From the NCBI GenBank assembly GCA_020161845.1, contig JAIUNK010000027.1, positions 1-59,556 of the forward strand: a DNA stretch of 59,556 bases. The letters run 5' to 3'. Of the stretch, positions 33,157-41,737 are shown one piece after another. Made by a program: the position numbers and the translations under genes. Below the pieces are notes generated by a model. That model ran no database searches and was not told the origin of the DNA. It saw only the letters and a list, made by a program, of their open reading frames with translations. The stretch comes from Actinomycetota bacterium (GTDB lineage Bacteria > Actinomycetota > Actinomycetes > Actinomycetales > Dermatophilaceae). Each line of letters opens with the position of its first letter. The stretch's first letter is position 1.

Positions 33157-34914
33157 ATGACCACCACAACAACGCCTGCTGCTGATCCTGCGGCCAGCCT
33201 GATCGACCCGCCCGCCAGCACGGCAGCTGCCATCTCCTATCTGCGAGTTTCCACCCGCGAACAAGCGTCCAAGGGTGGCACGGACGAAGGCTTCTCCATT
33301 CCTGCCCAACGCGAGGCCGTGCGCCGCAAGGCAGACCAGCTCGGTGCAACCATCATCGAGGAGTTCGTGGACGCCGGAGCCTCAGCGAAGTCCGCCGACC
33401 GGCCCGACCTGATGCGAATGATCCAGTACGTCCAGGCCAACAAGGTCGCCTACTGCATCGTCCACAAAGTCGACCGGCTCGCCCGCAACCGCGCCGACGA
33501 CGTGACCATCCACCTCGCCCTCCAGCAAGCTGGCGTGCTGCTGGTCTCGGCGGCGGAGAACATCGATGAGACTCCCTCCGGCATGCTGCTGCACGGCATC
33601 ATGTCCACCATCGCGGAGTTCTACTCCCGCAACCTCGCCACCGAGGTCACCAAAGGCATGACACAGAAAGCCATCGGAGGTGGCACCCTGGGCAAAGCCC
33701 CCATCGGCTACCTCAACGTCCGCGTCCGCGACGACCAAGGCCGCGAGGTCCGGACCGTCGAACTCGACCCCGAACGCGCGCCCCTGATCGAGTGGGCGTT
33801 CAAGGCCTACGCCTCTGGGAACTGGACCGTCAGCCAGCTTCACGACGAACTCACTTCCCGTGGCCTGGTGAGCGTCCCCACCCCGAAGCGGCCACCGAAG
33901 CCGCTCGCCGTCTCCTCGGTGCATCGACTGCTGACCAATGCCTACTACAAAGGCGATGTCGTCTACCGCGGCACCCGCTACAAGGGCACCCACCCCGTGC
34001 TCGTCCCGACTGAGGTCTGGTACCAGGTCCAGTCTGTCCTCACTGCCCACAAGAGTGCTGCCGAGGCCACGCAGGTCCACGACCACTACCTCAAAGGCAC
34101 CGTCCACTGCGGACAGTGCGGATCCCGACTGATCGTCTCGAACGCGAAGAACCGACACGGCAACGTCTACTGCTACTTCGTGTGCTCCGGACGGCACTCC
34201 AAGCGCACCGACTGCACCCGAGGGGCGATCCTGATCGAGGACGTCGAGAAGCTCATAGAGGACTACTACGCGCACGTGCAGATCAGCCCCGCGCAGCGCG
34301 ATGCCTTGTCCGGGATGCTCCACCACGAGTTCGATCGGCTCATGGCCGCCGAAACCGACGAACTCGAACGCCTGACCAAGCACCGCGACCGGCTCGAACA
34401 CGAACAAGATCGACTCATGCAAGCCCACTACGCCGACGCCGTGCCGCTGGCGGTGCTCAAACGAGAACAAAACCGCATACTCGGCGAACTCGACAGCCTC
34501 AACCGGCGCATCGACGCTCACCACGGCGACTACACCGACGCTCGTGCCAACCTTGACGACGCGTTGAACCTGCTAGCCGACTGCGCCGACATCTATTCCC
34601 GGTGCGACGACGCCAACCGGCGCCTCTGCAATCAAGCCTTCTTCACCAAGGTCTACATCGACGAAGACGACGACCTCCGCGTCGAGAACAACCGCCCCTT
34701 CGAGATGCTCCTCGACCCCGAAGTCAACGCCAACGCCCTCAACTGGGTTCAGAACGCCGACAAGGCCCGAACCCCAGCCAACGATTCCATTGGCAAGGGT
34801 TCGAGCCTTGTGCGCGGGGTGGAGCTGAGGGGACTCGAACCCCTGACCCCCTCGTTGCGAACGAGGTGCGCTACCAGCTGCGCTACAGCCCCTAGATGCG
34901 AGACCCCACGATAG
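33157..34914 (+). CDS. Large serine recombinase, ICE integrase
   Basis: A 585-residue integrase/excisionase. The resolvase domain starts SYLRVSTREQAS (nucleophile Ser in the RVST motif), followed by GFSIPAQRE, EFVDAGASAKSADRP, KVDRLARNRADD and GIMSTIAEFYSRNLA. Then come the recombinase domain, the zinc ribbon CGQCGSRL with CYFVCSGRHSKRTDC, a coiled coil and the C-terminal tail. The last 30 or so codons (GLEPLTPSLRTRCATSCATAP) are the antisense of tRNA-Ala, so the gene's tail comes from the target site. A GAGAGGTAAGG ribosome site precedes ATG 33157. It is about 80-85% identical by eye, over its C-terminal half, to the remnant at 590. Confidence 0.9.
   Translation: MTTTTTPAADPAASLIDPPASTAAAISYLRVSTREQASKGGTDEGFSIPAQREAVRRKADQLGATIIEEFVDAGASAKSADRPDLMRMIQYVQANKVAYCIVHKVDRLARNRADDVTIHLALQQAGVLLVSAAENIDETPSGMLLHGIMSTIAEFYSRNLATEVTKGMTQKAIGGGTLGKAPIGYLNVRVRDDQGREVRTVELDPERAPLIEWAFKAYASGNWTVSQLHDELTSRGLVSVPTPKRPPKPLAVSSVHRLLTNAYYKGDVVYRGTRYKGTHPVLVPTEVWYQVQSVLTAHKSAAEATQVHDHYLKGTVHCGQCGSRLIVSNAKNRHGNVYCYFVCSGRHSKRTDCTRGAILIEDVEKLIEDYYAHVQISPAQRDALSGMLHHEFDRLMAAETDELERLTKHRDRLEHEQDRLMQAHYADAVPLAVLKREQNRILGELDSLNRRIDAHHGDYTDARANLDDALNLLADCADIYSRCDDANRRLCNQAFFTKVYIDEDDDLRVENNRPFEMLLDPEVNANALNWVQNADKARTPANDSIGKGSSLVRGVELRGLEPLTPSLRTRCATSCATAPRCETPR
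34795..34830. other. Probable attachment junction at the tRNA-Ala 3' end
   Basis: GGCAAGGGTTCGAGCCTTG at 34795 is shared with the left remnant at 1374, and directly abuts the 3' end of tRNA-Ala (GGTGGAGCTGAGG, 34818-34830). At the left border the equivalent place (about 1390-1427) reads GGTGGACCTCCG followed by TTCGAGAACCCCTG, a degraded likeness of a tRNA 3' end. The crossover point cannot be set exactly by eye. Confidence 0.5.
34820..34892 (-). tRNA. tRNA-Ala (anticodon CGC)
   Basis: Read on the minus strand from 34892: acceptor GGGGCTG pairs with CAGCTCC, D-arm AGCGCAGCTGGTAGCGC, anticodon arm CCTCG-TTCGCAA-CGAGG with anticodon CGC, and T-arm AGGGG-TTCGAGT-CCCCT. CCA is not encoded. It is the integration target of the ICE; the recombinase gene runs through it on the other strand. 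Confidence 0.95.
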
Positions 34915-35049
34915 CACCAGGCCAGCGGCCCTCGAAATCCGCAGCGCCGCCCTGAAATCCGGCCCCGACGCAGCCGATCCCAGGGGTCCGAACCCCCGCC
35001 GAGAGCCGCCGGACAACGACCGGGAAGGGCCGAAACGGGCCGGAAAAGC

Positions 35050-35082
35050 GTCGCGTGACCGCCCGATCGGCGGTCCCGCGAC
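35050..35082 (-). terminator. Hairpin terminator after the sepX operon
   Basis: Arms GTCGCGTGACCGCC and GGCGGTCCCGCGAC (one mismatch in 14) enclose a 5-base loop just downstream of the minus-strand sepX stop at 35101. On the minus strand CGCTTTTCC follows. Confidence 0.75.
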
Positions 35083-35100
35083 GTCAAGATTCGCCAGAGG

Positions 35101-36180
35101 TCAGCTACCGACCGCGTTCTGCCGCCACAGGGCGTCCTCGAAGTCGTCCTCCACCTCGATCGGCACGGGCTCGGTCGGGGTCGCCAGCGGTACCGGGACG
35201 GGGTGGTCGGCGCGGGCCTTGAGGGTGTAGGTCGGCGGCGGCACCGGCACCGGCTGCCACAGCTTCTCCTGCGCCACCGGGTCGACCGCGGGCGCGCTCG
35301 GCTGCGACGGGGTGGCCTGCGACACGGTCGGCTGTGACATGGTGGTCGACCGCGACGGGGTCGGCTGCGAGGTCGCCGGCTGCGAGGCGGGCGCCTCGGA
35401 TCCGGCGGTCGCGCTCTCGTCGAAGACGGCCAAGTCGAAGAACTCGTAGGCGCTGCGGGTCCGGGCGGGCGCGCTCTCCTGCGCCACCGGGAACTCAGCG
35501 GCCGCCGGGCGGGACTGCGCCGCGCGCCGCTGCGACTCCTCGTCGGCGATCGTCCGGGCCCGCTGCTGCGAAAGCGCCTCACGCTCGGTGGCGCTGCGAT
35601 CGGCGGTAGCGCGCCGTTCCCGCGCCGCCAGCACGGCCATCCGGTCCGACCGCAGCCAGGCCAACAGACCGAAGACTCCCGCGGCGCACAGGGCCGGCAG
35701 CAGCCACGACGTCCGGCCCAGCGCGGCCAGCACAAACGAGATGCCGCCCGCGAGCAGGAAGGTCAGCAGGGCGTAGGCCCGCAGCCGCCGCGGGTTCACC
35801 CCGTCCAGGGCACCGGTCAGCCCGCCCCACGCGGCGAAGGCTCGGTTGCTGTGTACGGATCCCAGGTAGGCCCGAGCCGCCGCAACCCCGCGCTCGGTCC
35901 GGGAGGTCGGCGCCATGCCGGGCCGAGCGGTGCCGGCCGGCTGCTCGTCGTGCTCCAGCGCACCCGCGGCGAGGATCGAGCTGCGGGTGTTGCCGGACGA
36001 CGGCGCCGCCTCCTCGGCGGGCGCGGCCTCTTTGACCATGCGCCGCTGCAGCACGCGCATGTGCGACGAGAACCGGTCCACGGACCGGGCCGTCGAGACC
36101 TGCTCGCGGCGTCGGGCCACGTACAGCGACAGATAGGTCGCCCAGATGAGAAGGACGACGACGAAGATCAGGCTGCCCAC
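35101..36180 (-). CDS. sepX: SepX/GlpR divisome membrane protein
   Basis: A 359-residue membrane protein. It has an N-terminal helix (SLIFVVVLLIWATYLSLYVA), a basic linker with VDRFSSHMRVLQRRM, a hairpin of two helices (YALLTFLLAGGISFVLAAL and LLPALCAAGVFGLLAWL) and a long cytoplasmic C-terminus with Ser-Gln-Pro-Thr-rich repeats. SepX (GlpR in corynebacteria) is the membrane receptor of the gephyrin-like protein Glp in FtsZ-based division. Its place in the same minus-strand block as the moeA-like glp gene (38041) supports the call. Length is in the range expected for the family, which varies in its tail. Confidence 0.8.
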   Translation of the reverse strand: MGSLIFVVVLLIWATYLSLYVARRREQVSTARSVDRFSSHMRVLQRRMVKEAAPAEEAAPSSGNTRSSILAAGALEHDEQPAGTARPGMAPTSRTERGVAAARAYLGSVHSNRAFAAWGGLTGALDGVNPRRLRAYALLTFLLAGGISFVLAALGRTSWLLPALCAAGVFGLLAWLRSDRMAVLAARERRATADRSATEREALSQQRARTIADEESQRRAAQSRPAAAEFPVAQESAPARTRSAYEFFDLAVFDESATAGSEAPASQPATSQPTPSRSTTMSQPTVSQATPSQPSAPAVDPVAQEKLWQPVPVPPPTYTLKARADHPVPVPLATPTEPVPIEVEDDFEDALWRQNAVGS

Positions 36181-36376
36181 ACGAGAAAGCTAAGGTCTGC
36201 CCGGGACCGGCTGCTGGAGGCGTGCCGGTGTGTCGGCGAATAGAGTTACACGGCTGTCATTTAGGGCCCACCAAGGCCTGATTCGGTGCCTCACCAGCGC
36301 CTGATGTGGGGACCACCAGCGCGAGACCGGGCGCCGCCGCGGACACCGCCGGCCGCAGGGGTGGGGGTGCGACGGC

Positions 36377-37018
36377 TCACGGCGTACCGCCCGAGGCCTC
36401 CGCCCGATGCGCCTGGGCGGCGTTCCAGCGCCGCACCACCGACTCACCCGCGACGTCCTCGGTCGTCAGGGCGAAGCTGCGGTGGTCGCGCCAGGCCCCG
36501 TCGACATACAGCACGTTGCGACCCAAGCCCTCGTCGCGGAAGCCGAGCTTGTTCAGCACCTTGAGACTGGGCAGATTCTCGGGCTGGACGTAGGCGGCGA
36601 CCCGATGCATCCCCAGCACGAGGAAGGCGTGGTCGATCAACGCGGCGAGCGCCGTCGTGGCGATCCCCTGACCGGCGGCCTCCCGCGAGACCCAGTAGCC
36701 GGCCTGCCCCGTGCGCGCCGACCCCCACACGATCTGCGTCAGGTGCATCTGCCCGACGATGGCGCCCTCGGTCTCGATGACGAACGGCTGAGCTCGACCG
36801 GCCCGGCCCTCCCGGTCGTAATGCCGGACCAGCTGGCCGTAGCGCAGCCGCTGCTCGGCCAGCGGGCTACTCGCCTCCCAGGGCTGCAGCCAGCCCACGT
36901 TAGCGGCCCGCAGCGACTCCCATTCGGCCCGGTCCCGACCGCGCAGGGCGCGCAGGATCACATCGGGTCGGCCGCCATGCCGCCGGACCCGCACGAGACT
37001 CGGCCACAGGTCGCTCAC
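36377..37018 (-). CDS. RimJ/RimL-type GNAT N-acetyltransferase
   Basis: A 213-residue GNAT. The acetyl-CoA site is GYWVSREAAGQGIATTAL, followed by HAFLVLGMHRVAAYVQPENLPSLKVLNKLGF, which is characteristic of RimJ-type enzymes acetylating protein N-termini or small molecules. GTG 37018 (VSDLWPSLVRV) is chosen because conservation begins there; the longer open frame upstream overlaps the mog gene. It lies between mog and sepX, a conserved actinobacterial arrangement. Confidence 0.85.
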   Translation of the reverse strand: MSDLWPSLVRVRRHGGRPDVILRALRGRDRAEWESLRAANVGWLQPWEASSPLAEQRLRYGQLVRHYDREGRAGRAQPFVIETEGAIVGQMHLTQIVWGSARTGQAGYWVSREAAGQGIATTALAALIDHAFLVLGMHRVAAYVQPENLPSLKVLNKLGFRDEGLGRNVLYVDGAWRDHRSFALTTEDVAGESVVRRWNAAQAHRAEASGGTP

Positions 37019-37046
37019 GGCGGGCCCGCCCCCGCGGTGGTGCCGC

Positions 37047-37565
37047 TCACCCGTGGTCCCCGCCGCGGATCTGGTCCAGCGCGTGCCCGAGGATCGGCTC
37101 CAGGGCGCGCAGCCCGTCGCGGACCCCGCCGGTGGATCCCGGCAGGTTGACGACGAGCGTGCGTCGCGCCACCCCCGCCAACCCGCGGGACAGCACGGCG
37201 GCGGCGACCCCACCCTCGACACCGACGCGCCGGACCGCCTCGGCCAGCCCCGGAAGCTGCCGGTCCAGGAGCGGCTCGGTCACCTCCGGGGTGTGGTCCG
37301 TCGGGGTCAGGCCGGTTCCGCCGCTGGTCACCACGACGTCCACGCCGGCGTCGATGGCCTCGAGCAAGGCTGCGGCGACCGGCTCGCCATCTTCGACGAC
37401 GACCGGGTCGGGGCAGCTCAACCCCCAGGCGCGCAGCCGCTCGACGGCGATCGGGCCGCTGCGGTCGGGATAGACCCCGCGCGCCGCGCGGTTCGAGGCC
37501 ACGATGACGCGGGCGGTGCGCCCGGCCGGCGAGCCCGGTTGCTGCGGCACCCGCTCGTGCGTCAC
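37047..37565 (-). CDS. mog: Molybdopterin adenylyltransferase (MogA/MoaB)
   Basis: A 172-residue protein of the MogA/MoaB fold, which adenylylates molybdopterin before metal insertion. Seen: VIVASNRAARGVYPDRSGP near the N-terminus, DVVVTSGGTGLTPTDHTPE (substrate loop) and VVNLPGSTGGVRDGL. GTG 37565 overlaps the moaC stop (GTGA), so it is translationally coupled in the order moeA-moaC-mog-rimJ. Confidence 0.9.
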   Translation of the reverse strand: MTHERVPQQPGSPAGRTARVIVASNRAARGVYPDRSGPIAVERLRAWGLSCPDPVVVEDGEPVAAALLEAIDAGVDVVVTSGGTGLTPTDHTPEVTEPLLDRQLPGLAEAVRRVGVEGGVAAAVLSRGLAGVARRTLVVNLPGSTGGVRDGLRALEPILGHALDQIRGGDHG

Positions 37566-38044
37566 GGCTGCTCGACCCAGTCGCCGGAGCGGCCGCCCGA
37601 CTTGGCGACCACCCGGACGTCGGTGATGCGAGCCCGCTTGTCCACCGCCTTGACCATGTCGACCAGCGCCAACGCCGCGACGGCCACGCACGTCAAGGCT
37701 TCCATCTCGATGCCGGTGCGGTCGGCGGTCCGGCAGGTGGCCCGAATGTCCACCCCGTCATCGACGACGACCAGGTCGACCGTCACCGCGTGCACCGCGA
37801 TCGGGTGCGCGAGCGGGACCAGGTCCGGACACTTCTTGGCCGCCTGCAGCCCCGCGATCCGGGCCACCGCCAGGGCATCGCCCTTGGGCACGGTGCCCTC
37901 GCGCAACGCGGCGACCGCCGGCGCGGACAACAGCACCCGCCCCGCCGCACTCGCCGTCCGGGTGGTGACGGCCTTGGCCGAGACGTCGACCATGTGCGCG
38001 GTCCCGTCCGCCCGGACGTGGGAGAGCCCGCCCGCGGAGGTCAC
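37562..38044 (-). CDS. moaC: Cyclic pyranopterin monophosphate synthase MoaC
   Basis: A 160-residue MoaC, which forms cPMP in molybdenum cofactor synthesis together with MoaA. Visible: MVDVSAKAVTTRTASA, GDALAVARIAGLQAAKK, the PLAHPIAV motif, GIEMEALTCVAVAAL and a final Lys-Gly KSGGRSGDW. GTG 38044 overlaps the moeA/glp stop. No moaA, moaD or moaE is in the window. Confidence 0.95.
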   Translation of the reverse strand: MTSAGGLSHVRADGTAHMVDVSAKAVTTRTASAAGRVLLSAPAVAALREGTVPKGDALAVARIAGLQAAKKCPDLVPLAHPIAVHAVTVDLVVVDDGVDIRATCRTADRTGIEMEALTCVAVAALALVDMVKAVDKRARITDVRVVAKSGGRSGDWVEQP

Positions 38045-39291
38045 GGCGTGTCCTGCAGGTCGTCGCGCACCGCGTCCACCGGGCCGAGCTGAATGCAGGT
38101 CAGGACGTCGCCGGGAGCCACATTGGTGACATCGGCCGGCACGACGGCCAGGCCGTTGGCGTCCGAGAGGCCGCCCAGCACGTGGCTGCCCTGCGCCCCA
38201 GCCAGCCGGATCGTGTGCCGCGACGGCGTACGGGCCAGGTGCACCCGGGCGTACTGGACCTTGCCCCCCGGGCTGGTCCAACCCTCCACCACGACGGCCC
38301 GCAGCGTGTTCTCCTCCCGCGCCGGACGCCCGGCGAGCACGCGAAGCGCCGGCGCCACGAACGCCTCGAAGGACACCAGAGCGCTCACCGGGTTGCCCGG
38401 CAGCGTGAACACCGGCACGCCCTGCTTGCCGATCAGGCCGAAGCCCTGCGGCTTGCCAGGCTGCATCGCGACCTGGTCGAAGGCGACCGTGCCGAGCCGG
38501 GACAGGCCCTCCTTGACGACGTCGAAGGCGCCCATCGAGACCCCGCCGGTGGTGATGATGGCGTCCGCGCGCAGCAGCTGGTGGCGCAGGGTGTCCAACA
38601 GCCCATCGACGTCGTCCTTGACCCCGGAGACGCGATAGGGCACGGCCCCGAGTTCGCGGATCGCCGCGACCAACATCACCGAGTTGCTGTCGACCACCTG
38701 GCCGTGGCCCGGCACGCGACCGGGCTCCACGAGTTCATCCCCGGTGCTGATCACGACGACCCGCGGCGGCGCGACGACGAGCACCTCCCCGTGACCCGCG
38801 GCCGCGAGCACCGCGATCTGCCGGGGCCCGAGCCGCGTCCCGCTGCGGACCACGATCTCGCCGGCCCGGACATCCTCGCCGCGGCGTCGAATGTGCCGGC
38901 CGGCTTCGGTGGGCGCGGTGATGGTCACGACGTCGGCGTTGCCGTCCGTATCTTCGACCGGCACGATCCCGTCCGCGCCGTCCGGGATGGGAGCACCGGT
39001 CATGATCCGATAGGTGCGCCCCGGCGGCAGCGCCAGGTGTCGAAGGTCTCCGGCGGCGATGTCGCCGACCACGTCCAGATCCACCGGTGTCGTCGGGCCG
39101 GCCGCGGCGACGTCGCCCACCCGCACGGCGTACCCGTCCATCGCCGAGTTGTCGAAGCCGGGCAGGTCGACCAGCGCGAGCACATCCTCGGCGAGGACCG
39201 CACCCTGCGCATCCAGCAGACCCATCAGGGACGGGGACACCCGGGACACCGTCGCGAGAATCCGCTCCAGGTGTTGTTCGACGCTGATCAC
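38041..39291 (-). CDS. glp: Gephyrin-like molybdotransferase Glp (MoeA family)
   Basis: A 416-residue MoeA-family protein. Seen: LPGFDNSAMDGYAVR, IMTGAPIPDGADGIVPVED, RRRGEDV, the MPT-binding TGDELV and TTGGVSMGAFD loops, and FTLPGNPVSALVSFE. In actinobacteria this locus, linked to sepX/glpR, encodes Glp, which binds FtsZ and SepX/GlpR in division in addition to, or instead of, inserting molybdate. Sequence alone cannot decide between the roles; the neighbouring sepX favours Glp. It is probably the first gene of the minus-strand operon. Confidence 0.85.
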   Translation of the reverse strand: MISVEQHLERILATVSRVSPSLMGLLDAQGAVLAEDVLALVDLPGFDNSAMDGYAVRVGDVAAAGPTTPVDLDVVGDIAAGDLRHLALPPGRTYRIMTGAPIPDGADGIVPVEDTDGNADVVTITAPTEAGRHIRRRGEDVRAGEIVVRSGTRLGPRQIAVLAAAGHGEVLVVAPPRVVVISTGDELVEPGRVPGHGQVVDSNSVMLVAAIRELGAVPYRVSGVKDDVDGLLDTLRHQLLRADAIITTGGVSMGAFDVVKEGLSRLGTVAFDQVAMQPGKPQGFGLIGKQGVPVFTLPGNPVSALVSFEAFVAPALRVLAGRPAREENTLRAVVVEGWTSPGGKVQYARVHLARTPSRHTIRLAGAQGSHVLGGLSDANGLAVVPADVTNVAPGDVLTCIQLGPVDAVRDDLQDTP

Positions 39292-39367
39292 GCGGGGGCA
39301 CCTCCGGGCGAGGGCAGGCGGCGGGCAAGTACTGCCTGCACCCTAATGGCGCAGGCACACTGGACCG

Positions 39368-40003
39368 GTGAGCAGCCCCCGCGCGCCCCGCGAAAGCCCC
39401 GAACCGATCGCGGCGGCCAAACGTACGGCGCGCGCCGCCGTACGGGTGAGTCGGCGGGCCCGCGCCGCGCTGGCCGCGGACGACCCCCGCCGGGCCGCGG
39501 AGTCGGCGGCGGTGGCCGCCGCCATCCTGCCGCAGGTCCCCCCGGGTGGGACGGTGGCCTCGTACGTCGCGCTGCCCACCGAACCCCCGACCGGGGCCCT
39601 GCACGCGGCGCTGGCCGCCCGGGGCCTGCGCGTGATCGTGCCGATCCTGCGGCCCGACAAGGACCTGGACTGGGCGGTGCTCGACGGCCCGGACCGGCCC
39701 CTGGGTCGGCACGCCATCGCTACAGCCGCGCTGATCGTCGTCCCCGCCCTGCAGGTCGACCGGCGGGGTCGCCGGCTCGGGCAGGGCGGCGGCAGCTACG
39801 ACCGGGCCCTCGCGCGAGCCGATCCGGCCGCCCGAATCGTCGCGGTCATCGACGACGACGCGCTGGTGGAGCAGGTCCCGCACGAACCGCACGACGCGCT
39901 GGTGAGCGCCGTCGTGCGCCCGGGCATGGGTTGGACGGAGCTGCCGATCGGGGCCGCGATCTGGGAAGATCGCCGCGAACCCGGGGATTTACCCCGCGCC
40001 TAG
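39368..40003 (+). CDS. 5-formyltetrahydrofolate cyclo-ligase
   Basis: A 211-residue enzyme that converts 5-formyl-THF to 5,10-methenyl-THF with ATP. The N-terminal basic helix (IAAAKRTARAAVRVSRRARAAL) carries the substrate-binding Lys/Arg, and the family signature RRGRRLGQGGGSYDRAL is present near residue 140. GTG 39368 is 77 bases from the divergent glp start. In relatives it usually sits next to galU and moeA; galU is missing here. Confidence 0.9.
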   Translation: MSSPRAPRESPEPIAAAKRTARAAVRVSRRARAALAADDPRRAAESAAVAAAILPQVPPGGTVASYVALPTEPPTGALHAALAARGLRVIVPILRPDKDLDWAVLDGPDRPLGRHAIATAALIVVPALQVDRRGRRLGQGGGSYDRALARADPAARIVAVIDDDALVEQVPHEPHDALVSAVVRPGMGWTELPIGAAIWEDRREPGDLPRA

Positions 40004-40025
40004 ACCCGCGGCCGGAGGGAGCGAC

Positions 40026-41609
40026 GTGTCCATCCTGGAGTCCTTCACGGTGTGGGACCTCGGGGTGTGGTTGATGGCCGCGAGCGCGGTCGTCGTGGTC
40101 GCCGTGGCGGCGGTCCGGCTGTCCACCCGCACAGGCCTTCCGTCGCTGCTGATCTACCTGCTCATCGGCGTCGCCATCGGCAAGGAGGGGCTGGGTTTCG
40201 AGTTCAGTTCGATGTCGACGACGCGGGTCCTGGGCTACCTGGCCCTGGCCCTGATCCTCGCCGAGGGTGGGCTGACCACCTCCTGGGAGAGCATCAGGCG
40301 GTCGGTCGCGCCGGCCGCCGTCTTGGCCACGGTGGGCGTGGCGATCTCGATCGGCATCGTGGCGGTCGCTGCGCATGTCTTTCTCGGCCAGCCCTGGTCG
40401 ATCGCGTTGTTGCTCGGGGCCATCTTGGCCTCCACCGACGCCGCGGCGGTCTTCTCCGTGTTGCGCGCGGTGCCGCTGCCCAGCCGGCTGACCGGGATCC
40501 TGGAGGCCGAATCGGGCTTCAACGACGCGCCCGTGGTCATCGTGGTCGTGCTGCTCTCGGAGCACATCGCCGACTCCCCGGGGGTGGCCTACTCCGCGGC
40601 CGAGGTCCTCGGGCTCCTCATGCTCATCGTGATGGAGTTGATCGGTGGAGCGGTCATCGGGCTGCTGGTGGGGTGGCTCGGTGCCCGGGTCATGCGCTAT
40701 CTGGTCTCGGGGCATGCGGGCCTCTTTCCGATCGGCATCCTGGCCTGGACGTTGCTCGGCTACGGGCTGGCCTCCGTCGCCCACACCTCGGGGTTCATCG
40801 CCGTCTACCTGGCCGGTCTGGTGCTGGCCAACCAGTCCTTGCCCCATCGGGCCGGCGTGCGCGGGTTCGCTCAGGCCATGGGCTGGCTCGCCCAGATCGG
40901 CCTGTTCGTGATGCTGGGTCTGCTCGTCTCTCCCGCCAAGCTGCTGCCGCAACTGCTGCCCGCGGTCCTGCTCGGGCTGGTGTTGCTCCTGGTGGCCCGT
41001 CCGGCGTCGGTCCTCGCCTCGTGTACCTGGTTCCGCTGTCCCTGGCGCGAGCAGCTCTTCCTGTCCTGGGCCGGGCTGCGCGGGGCGGTGCCCATCGTGC
41101 TCGCGACCGTGCCGTTCATCGAAGGCGTCTCGGGCGTCGACTGGTTGGTCAACCTCGTCTTCGTCCTGGTGGTCGTGTTCACGCTCGTGCAGGCCCCGTC
41201 GTTGCCCTGGGTGGCCGCCCGGCTGGGCGTCACCCAAACCGATCGCGCCCTCAACCTGGAGGTCGAGGCGGTGCCGCTGGAGGAGATGGGCGCCGAACTC
41301 CTGGAGGTTCGCATCGGCGACAAGTCTCGCCTGCACGGCATCGAGCTGTTCGAGTTGCGGCTCCCGCGGGGAGCCCAGGTGACGCTGATCGTGCGCGACA
41401 AGGCGTCGATCGTGCCTACCCCCACGACGCCGCTGCGGCGCGGCGACCAGCTCGTCATCGTCGCGGCTCCCGGCACGCGAAAGGTCGCGGAACAGCAGCT
41501 GCACGCCATCGACCAGGGCGGTCGGCTGGCCGGCTGGGAGGCCGCCAAGGGCAAGTCCGGTCCGCCGCGCCGGCCGGGCCCACCGACCGGGCACGGCCGG
41601 TTCCAGTGA
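40026..41609 (+). CDS. CPA1-type potassium/proton antiporter
   Basis: A 527-residue membrane protein with about 12 hydrophobic segments and the conserved ESGFNDAPVVI motif of CPA1 antiporters, in which the Asp carries the ion. A cytoplasmic TrkA-C domain (LRLPRGAQVTLIVRDKASIVPTP) ends the protein, as in the NhaP2/YcgO group that exports K+ in exchange for H+. GTG 40026 follows GGAGGGAGC. The start is 22 bases after the cyclo-ligase, so they may be co-transcribed. Confidence 0.85.
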   Translation: MSILESFTVWDLGVWLMAASAVVVVAVAAVRLSTRTGLPSLLIYLLIGVAIGKEGLGFEFSSMSTTRVLGYLALALILAEGGLTTSWESIRRSVAPAAVLATVGVAISIGIVAVAAHVFLGQPWSIALLLGAILASTDAAAVFSVLRAVPLPSRLTGILEAESGFNDAPVVIVVVLLSEHIADSPGVAYSAAEVLGLLMLIVMELIGGAVIGLLVGWLGARVMRYLVSGHAGLFPIGILAWTLLGYGLASVAHTSGFIAVYLAGLVLANQSLPHRAGVRGFAQAMGWLAQIGLFVMLGLLVSPAKLLPQLLPAVLLGLVLLLVARPASVLASCTWFRCPWREQLFLSWAGLRGAVPIVLATVPFIEGVSGVDWLVNLVFVLVVVFTLVQAPSLPWVAARLGVTQTDRALNLEVEAVPLEEMGAELLEVRIGDKSRLHGIELFELRLPRGAQVTLIVRDKASIVPTPTTPLRRGDQLVIVAAPGTRKVAEQQLHAIDQGGRLAGWEAAKGKSGPPRRPGPPTGHGRFQ

Positions 41610-41737
41610 CCCAGGGGCGACGCGGCACCCTCGGTGGCGACCGCACTTCACGGGCTGACCAGGGGATCCCGCGCAGGCCGTGGCGCCCGGCCCGGTAGGA
41701 TTCGCGGCGAACCCATCCGTATCGCGGGAGATGATGC

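Larger units (their letters stand above)
1401..34820. mobile_element. Integrative conjugative element with serine recombinase, at tRNA-Ala
   Basis: The region holds relaxase, antirestriction, replication, type IV secretion, coupling protein, SSB and recombinase genes in one block ending exactly at the 3' end of tRNA-Ala(CGC). Both borders carry the same recombinase-derived word, CATTGGCAAGGGTTCGAG followed by CCTTGTGCG (about 1370-1396 and 34791-34817), in direct orientation. The right border is firm because it is the tRNA. The left border is inferred and could lie further left, because the recombinase remnant belongs to a related element. It is a T4SS-type ICE of actinobacteria rather than a TraB/FtsK-type AICE. 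Confidence 0.75.

Noticed and set aside
36377-37222. Longer start for the RimJ-type acetyltransferase
   Set aside because: The extra N-terminal part overlaps the mog gene and is not protein-like; GTG 37018 fits the family.
39846-41651. Long Gln/Arg/His-rich frame antisense to the antiporter
   Set aside because: Mirror of hydrophobic codons on the plus strand; the plus strand has clear CPA1 motifs.
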